A stretch of 64,000 bases of DNA, taken from positions 23,438,846 through 23,502,845 of the forward strand of contig NC_088779.1 in NCBI RefSeq assembly GCF_954871325.1, given 5' to 3'. This DNA comes from Gordionus sp. m RMFG-2023. Lineage: Eukaryota; Nematomorpha; Gordioida; Chordodea; Parachordodidae. Each line of letters begins with the position of its first letter. Positions within the stretch are counted from its first letter, which is position 1. Shown here one piece after another: positions 35,341 through 48,349 of the stretch. A model generated the notes under the pieces. It was not told the origin of the DNA. It made no database searches and saw nothing but the letters and a program-made list of their open reading frames with translations. The translations under genes were made by a program, and so were the position numbers.

Positions 35341-37692
35341 ATTTTGAGCGTTTCAAGAAATGTTATAAAATTTATTGAATTCTTGTCAAATAATAAAAAG
35401 TCGTTCTTTTATTTCTGATTTATGCTAAAATAAAAGATTTAAAATTATTTTGCCAATTATTTTCAAGAGATAACCATATTATCACCCGCCCCCCCCCCCA
35501 CCTCTGAAATAAAATTTATAAATAATAAAGTAAGTAAGGGCCTTTCATTTAGACATAATATATTTGAAAGTAAATATCCATTATTAAATTTAAATGTAAA
35601 GATGTTTATGTTACATTTTGATCAATTTTGGCTATATAAAGGGTCATAACTCTTAGACCCACCTTTAGCCTAGTCTAGGATTTTGTGCAGATATAAAGCA
35701 GTCTTGTATACATCTACAAAATTAAAAAAATACCTTTTTTCTATTACCATTTCCGGTTTTGTATTTCCTGATTTTGGTATTAATCTGGATTCTATCACAT
35801 TTATTTATATGTCATATTAAAGATCTATTATTAAGCTATATAATATAATTTAAATTATTGCTCTAACTTAATTTATTCTTGAGATATTTGGAAATTAATG
35901 AAGTGCACTTTGTCAAAAATGTACCAATCTACCGCTCTTTAAACACCTATATTAAGTGGTGTAAGGAAGTAAATTTTCATTATTTTATTAGTTATAGTAT
36001 ATACTACCAATATACAAAATTTTAAAAAATACTGAGGGGGTCGGGTCGAAACCTTGATTGATTTGATATGGAATTCACCATATACATATAAAACACGTCA
36101 AAAACTAAGAAAGAACCATATAAGTCCTTCTTTAAATTCGATGTGATAAAAATAAAAATGGTCTATTCGTATTTATTACTACATTAATATCTAGCAAGTT
36201 GATTGAGATGATGATTGATTAAATTCGATATATTTTTTGTTAATCTTCATATTTCACTTACTCTTTTTATCTATTTAGAACTAGACACTAACACTTACCA
36301 AAATATACTGATTATCGAGTTATATCTATTTATATTAATTTTTTATTATTACTAAAAATTTTATATAGCTTTTCTGTTAACTACCAAAAAAAATATTGCA
36401 GCGTAAGAGTAATTACTAATAATAATTTACAAGAGAGAGAGAGAGTAGATACAACGAATTTTATGTATAACTTAGGGTTGGTATGATTTAATTATTTATT
36501 CCTCAAATAGTTAGATATGATGTCTGTTTTTTTCTTGCCTGAGATATCATTTTCCAGAAGGATAAAAAAATTTTCTAAAGTTCATATAAATTATTTATAA
36601 AATTCTATATTGTCTTTATAATTTTAATGATTAAAAAAAACAGTCTCATTATATGTTAAAAAAACAACTCATTATATCATATGTCCATTTTTTGAATTTA
36701 TCAATTTATTATGAGTCCTACCCCCTAAGTATAAATTCTGTTAAAATTTAAAAAATCGGTAAAATTTTATGGAGGAATGATATGATCCATCTTTCCCCAG
36801 GGGTGAAAAAGCTAAAAAATATTATATGGCCGGCCCCAACCTAGAACTCATGAGATCTTACCTAAAGTAGTAATAAATATTATCATTTATAAAATTAACC
36901 TTAATCAGTTTTCAAATAAAATTTGATAAAATGCAGTGCAAGCTGTTATTCAATATTTTTAGGCTCAACATATCTTTCATAGAAGAAATGTACTTTGAGC
37001 TGACCATGTGTGTAACCAGTAGGCCCCCACCCCCATCGCTAATTTGTCTGTTCTCCCACCCCCCACTTTCGAAAAACATAGACAATATATCACTATAGAA
37101 TTTGAAAGAAAAAGTAGTAAAAATTAATAACTTTTTTAAAATAACGACTATAATTGAAAATTTTTATAAAAAAAATGAAAAACCCAAAATTATTTTTATA
37201 CAAATATAATATAGCCAAAGGCCTACAATAAGTGAACCTAAAAATCTCTAATAAAATTTATAGGAGAAACCCCCACAAAGTGTCTCGCCTCCTCTTAACA
37301 AAATTATGGCTACGCCTATCGTTATTGACCAACTAATTGCCTATTAGTTTAAGAGATGTTACACAATTGATAATGGATAAGTTATGGTTAGATCCAGTTC
37401 TTAAAATTTTTAACACTTCAGGTGCTATTTATAATTAGTTTGTTCTGATTCTGTTTAAAATTTGTCGTGAATGCTAATTGAATCTTAAGCTATAGAGAAC
37501 ATTAACATTAAGATTATAATAACATATAGTATGGATAGAACGAAATTAAAAATTAATTTCAAAACAAATGACAATATGCAAAAATATATAAAATTATTAA
37601 TATCACTAATTCCATATCTCACTAAACCCCTGCACATAAAAAAAAAATGTAAACGATTCGATTTAAAATTTTATAATAAATTGATTATAAAA
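35341..37692. other. A+T-rich stretch with poly(C) transposon-end debris
   Basis: C-rich runs at 35487-35500 and 37024-37066 (CCCCCATCGC, CCACCCCCCAC) and GGCTACGCC at about 37310 look like hAT ends. GAGAGAGAGAGAG at 36434-36446. No coding sequence seen. Confidence 0.4.
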
Positions 37693-37878
37693 CTATGAGA
37701 AATTACAAAGAATTCCGGAAAAAAAACCCCAGGAAAGTATTTTACACAAATGGTAAAAGTATTCTCTGATTATGATGTGATCCCCTAATTGAAAAAATAA
37801 ATATAAATAATTTAACATATTAATAATCTTACCAATGACAGTTTTAACCGCTCTCATAGCAGACTTTTCGAAATCCAT
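37693..37878 (-). CDS. Candidate two-exon mini-gene, 45 residues
   Basis: 37878-37833 (MDFEKSAMRAVKTVI) ends at G|GTAAGATT; a 48-bp intron with acceptor TTTTTTCAATTAG leads in phase to 37784-37693 (GDHIIIREYFYHLCKIL...). The intron size matches the genuine genes here. The unspliced frame is also open. An overlapping frame starting MSKCQERDLFPDPLYIHGF is open upstream and is an alternative reading. No family recognised. Confidence 0.25.
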   Translation of the reverse strand: MDFEKSAMRAVKTVIGKIINMLNYLYLFFQLGDHIIIREYFYHLCKILSWGFFSGILCNFS

Positions 37879-38895
37879 GTATATATAATGGATCAGGAAA
37901 TAAATCCCGTTCTTGACATTTAGACATTATTACTTCGAATATTTTTTCGTAAGTATTTTGTGTTTTTTTTTGAGTTTAATAGCTGTTAATGATTGTGGCA
38001 TTCGCTATCATATTAATTATTGCTAGGTTATACTAAAAAATTAAGTGAAAATTGAGAAAAGATCAGAAAAATAAAGATTAACAATGACTTAAAATGGGAA
38101 GAAAAATATAAATTGAGAAAAAAAATTAAGAAAAATTGACAAGAATTTTTTTTTTTTAAATAACGATTTTCTTTTTTTTTGAATTTTTTTCCATGGGGTT
38201 TTTTTTCCGGAGTTTTTTTTTCCTATTACCAATTACAATATATTTTTAAATATCTTAATATATAAATAAAATTATTTTTTTTAATATTTAATTTCATTTT
38301 CATTTAATTTCTATAATTCATCCTTTTCCCCTTCCTTATTATTTCTTTAACAATAAAAATTATTCCTTTAATAGTTATATTTTTTTTCTTTAAAAAAAAC
38401 GGGGCTTAAGAATATTATCGATGAACATCTTATGATATAAAAGCAATTTTATAACTTCAAGGATTAATGAAAAAATAGCAAATTTCAAACAAAATATTTA
38501 TAAGTAATTGTCTTTTTTTTATCAAAAGGAATATAAAAAAACAAATAATCAAGAAATCCTCTCTTAGATGACCACTTTACATATTTTACGTAACAAACGA
38601 ATTTGCTTGACAAAGGTTGAATTCGAATTCCAATCCCACCACTAATAACGGCCGAAGTATAATGTTTTTTTTATTTATCCTCACCAATAAAATAGGAAAT
38701 AAATTATTTTTTTTTGCAATTTGACTAGCAGATAATTATGTATAAATTTAAATACTTATAAATCATATTATGATAATTTAATTATCAGCTAATCAAAGGA
38801 TTGAAATTCCCCCTCCCCACAAGTCATAAATTGCAGATTTTATATAATAATTATAAAAATGTTTCCTTATTTAAGCGGTCACCTTGACATGTCAG
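37879..38895. other. A+T-rich stretch, nothing recognised
   Basis: Long T and A runs, no open frames of note. Confidence 0.5.
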
Positions 38896-39350
38896 AATAT
38901 TATTCTAAAAAAAGACATCTCCTCAAGAAGAAGACCCCAATTTTTTTCTTCCTTGCATTTAGAATGTGTCAAAAAATTATTTAAAGGCAACCCTAGCATT
39001 TTATGCAATCTCATTCAAAACATTGACTATGGTAATCTTAGTAAGTATTTTATAAGAGTTTAAAGAAATTAAGGTAATTTTTGGCTAGGAATTTCAAAAA
39101 TTATGAATTGCTTATGAATTTGATATTCACTTAGTTCAATTCGTATAAATTTCTACCCCCCCCCCCTTTATATATAATCAGATAAAATGAAAGCTTATTG
39201 ATTCATCAAGCGATCCTTAAAAATCTAAGAATTTTTCTAAATATATTAAAATTATTATACATTTTTATAACTATTTATTAGGACTTGCAGTAATAAACAA
39301 ACATATTTTTTTTTCTTCTTCTCTAGGAAGTACTCTTCCTTGAAAAATTG
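38896..39350 (+). CDS. Candidate exon pair with full-consensus splice sites, unidentified
   Basis: 38896-39040 is open (SSRRRPQFFSSLHLECVKKL, then GNPSILCNLI) and ends at TTA|GTAAGTATTT. The next acceptor is TTTTTTTTCTTCTTCTCTAG at 39326; the intron would be 286 bp. In the frame above the second exon ends after a few residues; a second frame (KATLAFYAISFKTLT) continues with EVLFLEKLIES. I cannot choose, and recognise neither. Confidence 0.3.
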
Positions 39351-41743
39351 ATTGAGAGTTAGCACTTCTAAATTTGCCTAAGGATTTCACATGAAATACT
39401 GATGAAATAATAAATTTTATTGGGGATTTGGTTATGTTATATATTTATAGAAATCATTTTGGTTATTCATTTTTTTTATATAATATTCATTTTTTTTTAT
39501 ATAAAAATCCCTTTTTTCTAAAAATTTTGAATTATAGTGGTTATTTAAAAAAATTATTAACTTTTACTTATTTTTTCAAGTTTTTGTAGTGATATAATAT
39601 ATTGTATATACATTTTTTTGGGGGAGGGAGGTAGAGGCGTGTAAGGAATTTTATTAGCTTAAAATGATATATACGAGAATGGAAAAATTTCAGATGGGGT
39701 TGAAAATTTCTCACCCCTTGGTTAGGCGCCTGGGTGAAATAATTGAAAAATTAGCTCAATCCCAAAGGAGGTTGTACATATTTTTTTGGCAAATCTGCCC
39801 GTTTATATAAATGCAATATCTTAAGAATATATTTGTGATTAATCAATATATTCAACATGTCAATTTTTTAAATATAGAAATATTTTTATAAAAATCCAAT
39901 GTTTTGGGAATATTGAAGATGTTTTCCCCATTTCTGACGAATTTTTAAAAACTCAATTTTAATATAAGTATACTTCCCCACCATCCATATATTTTAAATA
40001 TTGCCTTAAATTTTTTAAGGAAATATAAGCAATTCAAAATATTTGGCGATTTTTACTTATCTCTTAATTATATTCTTTATTTTCAACTAATAAATATATA
40101 TTATAATGAATATAAATATAAATATATATTGCAACATGTATTAGAGGTCTGCATTGGGAGGGTTCCGCCTGCCCATATTTCACTAAAAATGATAGTTTAT
40201 AATATTGCATATTATATATGTTTAATTAAAAATACATTAAAATAAACAAAAAAGGCACTAAACCTTCCATAAAAATAATTATTAAACATTAAGCTGGAGG
40301 GCGGGTTAAAATAATTTTTAAAAAACAAGTGGGTTTTTGACTAAAAATACGCCCTTATCATTAATTATTATTTATACTTTAAATAAAGAAAGAATTCAAC
40401 AGAAAAAATTAATAAAATTATATTTCTTTCTTTTTTTTTAAAAAAAAATAATTAAATAAATATATATATTCATTTTATTTTGTAAAATATTAAATTTAAA
40501 TGGTTCTCACATTATAATTCCTATAGGCGAAAAATTATAGAATTACACTGAATATCAGGGAATTTGGACATTTTCAAAGGTTTGTAAACTTTTCTTTTAG
40601 CCACGGAAAGCAAAATATTACATCATCCTTCTTTACAAATTTTTTGTTTTTTTAACGAATTTGAATTTATATTTGTACAGTATCTCTTATACACATATAT
40701 GAAATGGATATTAATTTTATTTTCATTTATAGTTATCATGATATCGGGATTTTCCTGGTAAATATTTAAAAAAAAATAGTTTTTCCTTTTTATTATTTTT
40801 TTAAAAAACTTAAAATATCACAATTTTATTTTATTTTATTTTTTCAATTTGAGATTTTTTTTAGGGGAATATAAATTTTAATAAAAATTATATCTAAAAA
40901 AGTCTATTGATTATTTTATTTTAATATTATATGAAAAAAATAAAAATTGGTTATAATAAAAAAATATATAAAAAATAAAATAAATAACAGAAAAATAAAA
41001 ATTCATGATTAAATTTTTATATTTTTTAATATAGTTAAAATATATTAATTTATTTATAAATTATTACCATCGGTCGTATTCTGACTAGTTCTTATTCCTA
41101 AATAGAAATTTGTTTAGCCGTCTATATAGCTTAACCTTTAAACCGAAAAAAGAAACAAAGAGGATATTTAGAGGTGTGCACACTTAAAACAAAACAAAAT
41201 AGGGGGTTTATAGGTAAAAATATGAATAGAACTGGTCTAAATAGAAATAGGTTTTAAAAGAAAAATAAGATGAACCAAGACATGACAAAATAAACTGAAA
41301 ATATAAAAAACAAAAAAAAAACGTTTAAAAAAGAGTTAGTCATTCTATTTGCTTACAAATTGAAAAGTAGTAATAATTTTTTGTATTTTCTATAAAACTC
41401 TTAGCTGTTTAAATTGGTGAGTTTTTTTTTAAACGCAAAATCAAAACGTTTTGCTAATGCAATTTTTTTTTTGCGAATTCTCGAAGTTTAGGTAATAATA
41501 TTTTTTTTAAGATAAAATTTGAATTAATATATTTTTATTTAAATTATTAAATCGAAGGGTTCTACGAAAACGCCCCAATTTGTAAGTATTATATTATTAG
41601 CCTATCTAAGCTACTACATAGTTATCTCTACTATAATAATATACTCGGAGATAAGTAAACCATTTTTTTTACGAAAACAACATTTTTGTTTATTATATAT
41701 ACTACAAATCCCTAAAAATCCTAGTAAAGAATATGTTACCAGC
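39351..41743. other. A+T-rich stretch, nothing recognised
   Basis: G-run at 39616-39640 and GGTTAGGCGCCTGGGTG near 39720 may be transposon-end debris. No coding sequence. Confidence 0.45.
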
Positions 41744-41956
41744 TAGTGTTGTTAAAAAGCCCGAATCGGGTCGATTTTTAAAAACGGCCCAGTTAAGGTT
41801 ATAGCCAAAATAATATTATGTAAGCCTGAAAATTTTACTCATAGCTGGCGGAAAGGTTTGGACATCTATCCTGAGGCCTGCATAATATTATTTTGGATAA
41901 AATCTTAATCGGGACGTTTTTAAAAATCCACCTAAATCAGGCTTTTATCAACACTA
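41744..41956. mobile_element. Family A foldback MITE with target duplication
   Basis: Ends TAGTGTTGTTAAAAAGC and ATCAACACTA. Flanking octamers TTACCAGC and ATACCAGC match at 7 of 8 bases. Confidence 0.75.
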
Positions 41957-42820
41957 ATACCAGCAATGTGTAAAATCAAACAATGTGTTTAATATCATAA
42001 AAAATCACAGTTTTATTGAAAATAAAGAAAACGCACGAATAAATGATTTAATTTTGAAAAATAAATAAAATAGTTTAAATAATCTGCTAATCAAGTATTA
42101 GAAATTTGAATATCTGATGTTACCGAAAATATATTATCCGGTATATGTATAATACCTGCCCCTACATATTTCACACAAATTGTTAGTAAATTCTTGGTTT
42201 TTTAATTTCTACACTAAAATTACGTAAAATGGCTGATTGAAACCAATGATATAAATTTTTTTGAAGAAGATAATGATATAGAAGTAGAATGAGGCCTTTT
42301 TTTTATTATAAAGCTATTATGTTTATAGGATAATTTTAGCAGATAATCTTTAACACTAACAACGTCCACACCCTTTTCATGTCATTTAGGAATTTTGATG
42401 GAATTATGACAAGGGTCTTTTTAGAAACTCTCTCACACCCCTGTTTTTAAAAATAGCTTAGTAGCATGTAGTGTGAGAAATAATGAATATGATTTTGGAT
42501 AGCCCTCTTAATTCATAATTGAAAATGGGAAAATGAAGCAAGCAAATACTCTCATCTTCCTATATTGAGGTAGATTATTTTAGTTTCGATAATTTTTATA
42601 AAATTATTAGTGTAGAGTTTATTTAAAAGTGGACCCAAAGAAATATAAATGCTAAAAAAAATCCACTTGTAAAAAGTATTCATCAAAGTATTTATTTTAG
42701 AAAAATATTTTAGCCAAAGTATTTGTACTGAATTACTTTTTTAAAAATTTTTTTGCAGGTATTTAGAAATTTATATTTAAAATACATCATTTATTTAAAA
42801 GTATTTGCATTTATATTTAA

Positions 42821-42993
42821 TAGTTTTGTTAAACGGACGGATTTTTAAAAACTGCTAATCCAATATTTTGGCTAAAAAAAGTTATGCTAGTTTCGAGATT
42901 TCGTTAATAGATGTCCAAACCATTCTGCTATCTATGAGGAAAATCTCCAAACTTGCTTAATTATATAAAAAATCGAGCCGTTTAATAACACTA
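42821..42993. mobile_element. Family A foldback MITE with perfect 8-bp target duplication
   Basis: Ends TAGTTTTGTTAAACGG and CCGTTTAATAACACTA. ATATTTAA flanks both sides exactly (42813-42820 and 42994-43001). This copy fixes the element boundaries and the 8-bp duplication typical of hAT. Confidence 0.8.
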
Positions 42994-43236
42994 ATATTTA
43001 AATGATAATTTTTGAAGAGTATTGGTATTTTTTTATATCCGAATTTATCCAATTCTGATCATAAATAACTTATATTTTAATTTTGCGAATTTACTATTTT
43101 ATTTATATATTTATCATTTTAGTTTAGACAGCTCTTAAAATTCAGCGAAATAAGCATATTATATATTATTTTCAAATTAGTATTATTCAAATATTAACTT
43201 TGAAACTAAACAAAATACTTCTCAAAATTTTAAATG

Positions 43237-43583
43237 CCCGAGCTGGCCCCCATTAAAATTTACAAAATGTTCGGTCTTGCCTATAATTTTCTGTAAAATA
43301 GGGGATCAATTTTTTATTTTTATTTTTATAGATTTAATTTAGTTAGAACAGTTCTTTAAATACAACGAAAAGAAATAAGCTCATTGTTTTATTGTTATTT
43401 CAAAGAATATGAATCAAATTCGAAACCAGAGATTTGTGAGAACTAACCCAGACTTTTTATGCTTGGAATATCCGGTTCAGCCCGTTATTTTTTATGTTTG
43501 TAAATATTATTGCCCGAGCAAGTCCTTTATAATTTTTTTAAGAAATTTGACTTTTTAACGGATCGGGCTTTGCATATCTCAAT
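43237..43583. mobile_element. hAT-like MITE, decayed, related to the 9.7 kb copy
   Basis: The right end reversed reads GAGATATGCAAAGCCCGATC; internal GCCCGAGC blocks. The left end is not clear. Confidence 0.35.
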
Positions 43584-43587
43584 TATA

Positions 43588-43917
43588 TATATGTTAGCAG
43601 CAATTTTGAGCGCCTCTTTTTAAATTTAAGAATGATATTATCAGAAATTATTCCATCATGTTTGGAATACCTACCTTATGAATTTCAGACAATTTTGTCT
43701 TTCTACTTGATTTAATTTATATGCGTTTTTCTATAGATATTTTTATATTATAAATGACCCAAAAAAGGTTAGCGGCAAAATTTCCTACAATTCCCTAAGA
43801 TAGGTATTCTTAAACATGCTATAATATATTTCAAGAAAAAATCAGATTTTAAAAATATAAAAAAAAACGCACTAAAATTGGAAAAATAACACATTGCCGG
43901 GGAAACACAATGCCGCT
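43588..43917. mobile_element. Family B foldback element
   Basis: TATATATGTTAGCAGC start; inner arms CATCATGTTTGGAATACC and GGTATTCTTAAACATGC; ends near CACATTGCCGGGGAAAC. Confidence 0.55.
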
Positions 43918-44728
43918 CTTATAAATTGGTAGTTTTTTTTTTGTTTTTTTTTGCGGAATAGACAATCTTTCTTTTTGCTAAATTATCAATTTATTGTTTT
44001 TTTTATAAGTCATAAAACTATGGCAAAAATATTATTTATTATATTATAAAAATTATAATAATATAAATATTTAAAATTTAAAAATTATTTCAAAATCGAT
44101 ACAAATTAGGAATAGTAAATTATTTTCTCTATTTATATTTATAAATATTTTTTTTATATATAAAGAGGATAAGGTAGGAGGAGGGAAATATTTTTTTTTC
44201 CAATATAAGTATATTATTATTTTTTTAAATGAACGTTTTACGGTTTACCTATTACCTTGATTTTTATATAAATTTTTTTTTGGTTAAATCTTATGTTTTT
44301 ATTTCTTTTTTGTTTTTCATATCGAAGCGAAATAAAAAAAAAACAAAATTAAGATATTTATTATAAATAGATAGGCAAAACCAAAAGAAAAAAAAATGTT
44401 TTTATCGATTATTTTCTAAACAAAATATTTTTAATTATTGATTCTTATTCTAATTATAATTCTTATATTCTTATTTTATTTTTATTTTTTTTTACCTTTG
44501 TGGGCTATTAAAAATTTTTTTTATTTTTTTAAAAAAAATCTTTCGGCTCTCTATTTATAAAAATCGTTCTATCCTCTAAAGTAGGTTTGGATGCGTGACA
44601 GACTTTTGAAATCTGTTTAGGGAAAAAAAAATAATCTTTGTCATTTAGTCTTTAATTTATACCCTCCTGATAACTGGATATTCTTCTAGTATAAAAATCT
44701 ATTATGACATTTTTTTTGTAATTTAATG

Positions 44729-45064
44729 TATATGTTAGCGTCAATGTGTTTTTCCCGGTAATGTGTTATTTTTTTCAACTTTAAATCTTTTTTTGAGAAC
44801 TTTTTTTTTAAATTTAAAATTCTGATTTCAGGGGAAATATATTTCAGCATGCTTAGAATAGCGTAGACAATTTTGCCGGTAGCCTTTGAGCCATTTATAA
44901 TTTATATAAAATATCTATGGAAAAACTAGTGTAAATTATATTAAGTTCAAAATTTCATAGGGTAAGTATTTCTTCGATAAAATCAGATTTTTAAATTTAA
45001 AAAAAGCGCCATCAAAATATGATTTAAAGTTGATATAATAACACATTCCCGGAAAACATATATA
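44729..45064. mobile_element. Family B foldback element
   Basis: TATATGTTAGCGTCAATGTG start, CCCGGTAATGTGTTATTT next, and ACACATTCCCGGAAAACATA at the end. The centre is decayed. Confidence 0.6.
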
Positions 45065-45154
45065 TTAATCGCAAATTTATATCGGGATACGGCGAGACTT
45101 GAAATCATTTTAACTAGGAGAGATTTTTAATTTTAAACAAAAAAAACTGTTTTT

Positions 45155-45330
45155 TTACAGGAAATATATTCCAAGCATGTTTAGTGCACTTACCTTATAA
45201 ATATACTCTTATTCTATTTTATGAATTTTTCATGTAAATTAAAAAAATCATACATAAATGTTCAAATTGTCTGAAATGGGGTTGGCAAAAAATTACATTT
45301 TTCAAATTTAAAAAATCGCTCTATTAGATG
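45155..45330. mobile_element. Family B foldback remnant
   Basis: GGAAATATATTCCAAGCATG and TTACCTTATAAAT match the family B arm. Decayed and lacking both termini. Confidence 0.35.
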
Positions 45331-45982
45331 ATGATCTTTTAAGAGATTTCTATCCTTCGCATTCCGGATAAATTTATATTCCAGAAAAACTTTCTTCGTA
45401 TAGATGATATTGTTTTTTTAAACTAAAATCTTGATTTAACCATTTTAATAAAAAAAAATTGGCTAGAGGGATTTGACAACACTAGTGGCAATCATTTAAA
45501 AATTGTACTAATAGATGATAAAGCATAGCATTCCCATAAAAAAATTTTTTTTTTTAAATAAAATGCCTAGCAATCATCGTTATATTATCCAAGAACTAAA
45601 AATAAAACCAAAAAAATTATAAGATGCATCTGAAACATAACTTATTCTTCAATAGAGTTGAGAAAAGCTGAAAATCTGCTAATTGGTTTTAATTGGCGAA
45701 TCTGGTAGAAGATCAATCAGCGATGTCAGTTAATCTATTTATGCTACTTTTTTTAAAGTTAAACAAAAAACCCCATAGGCGGAGTTGTTAATTTTTTGCT
45801 AAAAATTATGGTGAACGGTATATAGGTTCATATATATCGAGTAAATTATTTATGCTCGAAAAAATTTAATTTTTATTATGATAATGTATATGTTAACACT
45901 GGAAACTTCAAGGAAAACTGTAACCTCTTATTATTGATTATCTCCTGTGAAATTCTAATAAAAATGCTAAATGATTTAATGC

Positions 45983-46295
45983 ATATGTTATCGTCAATGT
46001 GTTTTATCCGGTAATGTGTTATTTTTTCAACTTTAAATGTTTTTAAAAATTTAAAATCTGATTTTACCTGAAATGTATGTCGTCATGTTTGGAATACCTA
46101 CCCTATGAATTTCAGACTATTTTTAAATGAACTTTTAAACTTAATATAATTTATTCTAAATTTTTCAAATATATTTTATATGACTCTAAGGCTAACAGCA
46201 AAATTGTGTACAATTCATAAGATAGGCATTCCAAACATGATAGAATATATTTCCGGTAAAATCAGATTTCTAAATTTTGAAGAACGTCCTCAGTT
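45983..46295. mobile_element. Family B foldback element
   Basis: CATATGTTATCGTCAATGTG start, CGTCATGTTTGGAATACCTA and GGCATTCCAAACATGATAG arms. The outermost right end is missing. Confidence 0.55.
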
Positions 46296-46581
46296 GTAGA
46301 AATGAAAAATAATTTTGAATATTTTTTTTGCCCAAATCTATAGAACAAAAAAAATTTCGAGATCTTAAAACTTATGCAAAAAAATTACAAAAGATTTACT
46401 TATAAAAAAAGTCTTTTACAAAAAATGGAATTTTAGGCAAAATTTGATTAAAAAACCTTGTTTGAGCTTCAAAAAAATCTCCAGAGATCAAAACTTGAAA
46501 AATTTATTTTTATTTTTGAAGAATATGTCAAAAAAAATATAATTCCGAATAATTCTTTACTCACATTATTATGGTCTGATC

Positions 46582-46784
46582 TAGTGTTGTAAAAACGGCT
46601 CGATTTTTAAAAAAGACGATTAGTCCAATATTTTGGCCAACAGGTATATTATGTTAGTCTAAGTAATTTGATCATAGATGGTAGGGTTTGGACATCTATT
46701 ATTGAAATCTCGAGGCTTGCATAATATTATTTTGGCTAAAATCGTAAATTAAAATTGGCAAAATAGAGCCGTTTAACAACACTA
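46582..46784. mobile_element. Family A foldback MITE, near-consensus
   Basis: TAGTGTTGTAAAAACGGC start and GCCGTTTAACAACACTA end; the inner arms GTTTGGACATCTATTATT and ATTATTTTGGCTAAAATCG are preserved. Confidence 0.7.
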
Positions 46785-46799
46785 GTTGTAATCTCTTAT

Positions 46800-47416
46800 C
46801 TAAAATGTAAGAAATTTTTTTTTTATTACAAAAATTGTTCATAATTTAATTAATCGTAATTTTTTAATCTCAAGCGTTCATTTATGGCGGAAATCTTGAA
46901 ACAAATTAAATCGAGCCGTCGAATAAACCGTTAACAACTGTTTTAAAACCCGGATAAACTGGTTTGAATTTCATGATTTTGTTCTTAATGTTTCATATTG
47001 TTGAAATAAATTTTATAACAAAAAAAAATCCTTTTTTTGAAAAAAAAATTTTATATAAAAGGGAATATATTTTAAAATGTAATAAATTAGAACTTTAAAA
47101 GGATTTTTTTTTTAAATGATAAAATATTTAGAAATAAAATAATAGGAAAAGGATAAAAGTGCTAAAATGAAATTTAATTAATAAAACAACGCTTATTAAT
47201 ATTATATATTATATTAAATATAGTTTTTAAAAAACGATATTAAAAATAAAATGAAAATTTATAAAGGAAAACGACATTGTAACATTTATTATGGGATAAA
47301 AAAATAAAGTGCAAAGTTTCAAGGCTAGAATTACCGAACCCATTCTATATCATTATATTTACACAAAAATTTGCAGAGATATTAAAAAGATAATTTTAAG
47401 GGTCGTTAGTTAATAC
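46800..47416. other. A+T-rich stretch, nothing recognised
   Basis: TTAAATCGAGCCGTCGAATA at about 46907-46926 is a scrap of a family A arm. Otherwise featureless. Confidence 0.45.
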
Positions 47417-47920
47417 TAGTGTTGTAAACGAAGTTCGTTTTTTTGAAAAAAATGATGTTCCTTTTATTTTTGACGAACTTTGAACGTGAACGCGTTTCTT
47501 TATTATGGCGAACGCGTTCGAATTTAACGTTCGTTCAATTTTAAAAATACTTTTTATTTTTATTCATTTGAAAAATTTATTATTTCCGAATTTTTTTAAA
47601 AAATGTATTATTTATATTTTTTAATCGGCTGTGTATTTCATTTTCACATTTCAAATTTTTTAACACATAGTTTATTAATTTGAATATTATTGTTTATATT
47701 TTAATTATTATTATTTAATCCTCATCATCTGATTCTGAAAATCCAAAATCAGATGAATTATCATTACTATATATCCTAATATGATAAATGTTTTACATTA
47801 ACATCCTATATTGAAGGAACTAATCCAATGCTTACCAAGTGTAAAATGTGATCAAAAAGTATTATATTGCCAAAATCTTCAGGTTCCAATTTAAAAAGAC
47901 ATTTGATTTTAATATTAATT
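47417..47920 (+). mobile_element. hAT relic: left terminus plus BED zinc-finger fragment
   Basis: It begins with TAGTGTTGTAAACGAAG, close to the ends of the small foldback MITEs here. At about 47826-47910 the plus strand encodes a decayed BED finger (KCKM then SGSNLKRHL, the C-x2-C ... S-N-L-x-x-H pattern). The 3' end is not identifiable; the LTR fossil begins soon after. Confidence 0.5.
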
Positions 47921-48349
47921 ATTTGTTTTTATATGATATCTAAGTTAAATCATTAAATTTGAAGATGCATTTGGGATATTTGACCCCAACAATAACGATA
48001 GTTATTTTAAAATTAGAAAAATTAGTGGCCTCAAATATGGTCTCCTATAATCATGGCGAATATTTTCTCCAACAGGATTACTTCATACAGTACCGTCGTC
48101 TTGTCTCCGTCAGCCCCAACGGTCGATAGCGGATTGATCGGTAAATTCCATAAGCTCTTTCAATTCATGGGGACGACAAATAGCTGAGAAATAAATCTTC
48201 TGGCTAGGCTCAACCTCTCAGCCTCCTTCCCCCATCCGTCCCAATCCCCATTTACAAGGAATATAGCACTCAGAGGGGTTTGTCCTAAATATGACAAAAA
48301 AAGCCATTAATGATCACAGGGGATATTTGAAGAACCTCTTCATCAGACT

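Noticed and set aside
37833-37878. Similarity of KSAMRAVKTVIGKI at 37.85 kb to KSAIKTVVGKILK in the channel loop
   Set aside because: Too short, lies in a non-conserved loop of the channel, and the surrounding residues do not match; treated as chance.
42290-42440. Minus-strand open stretch EKGVDVVSVKDYLLKL
   Set aside because: Looks protein-like but is broken on both sides, lacks splice sites and matches no family with confidence.
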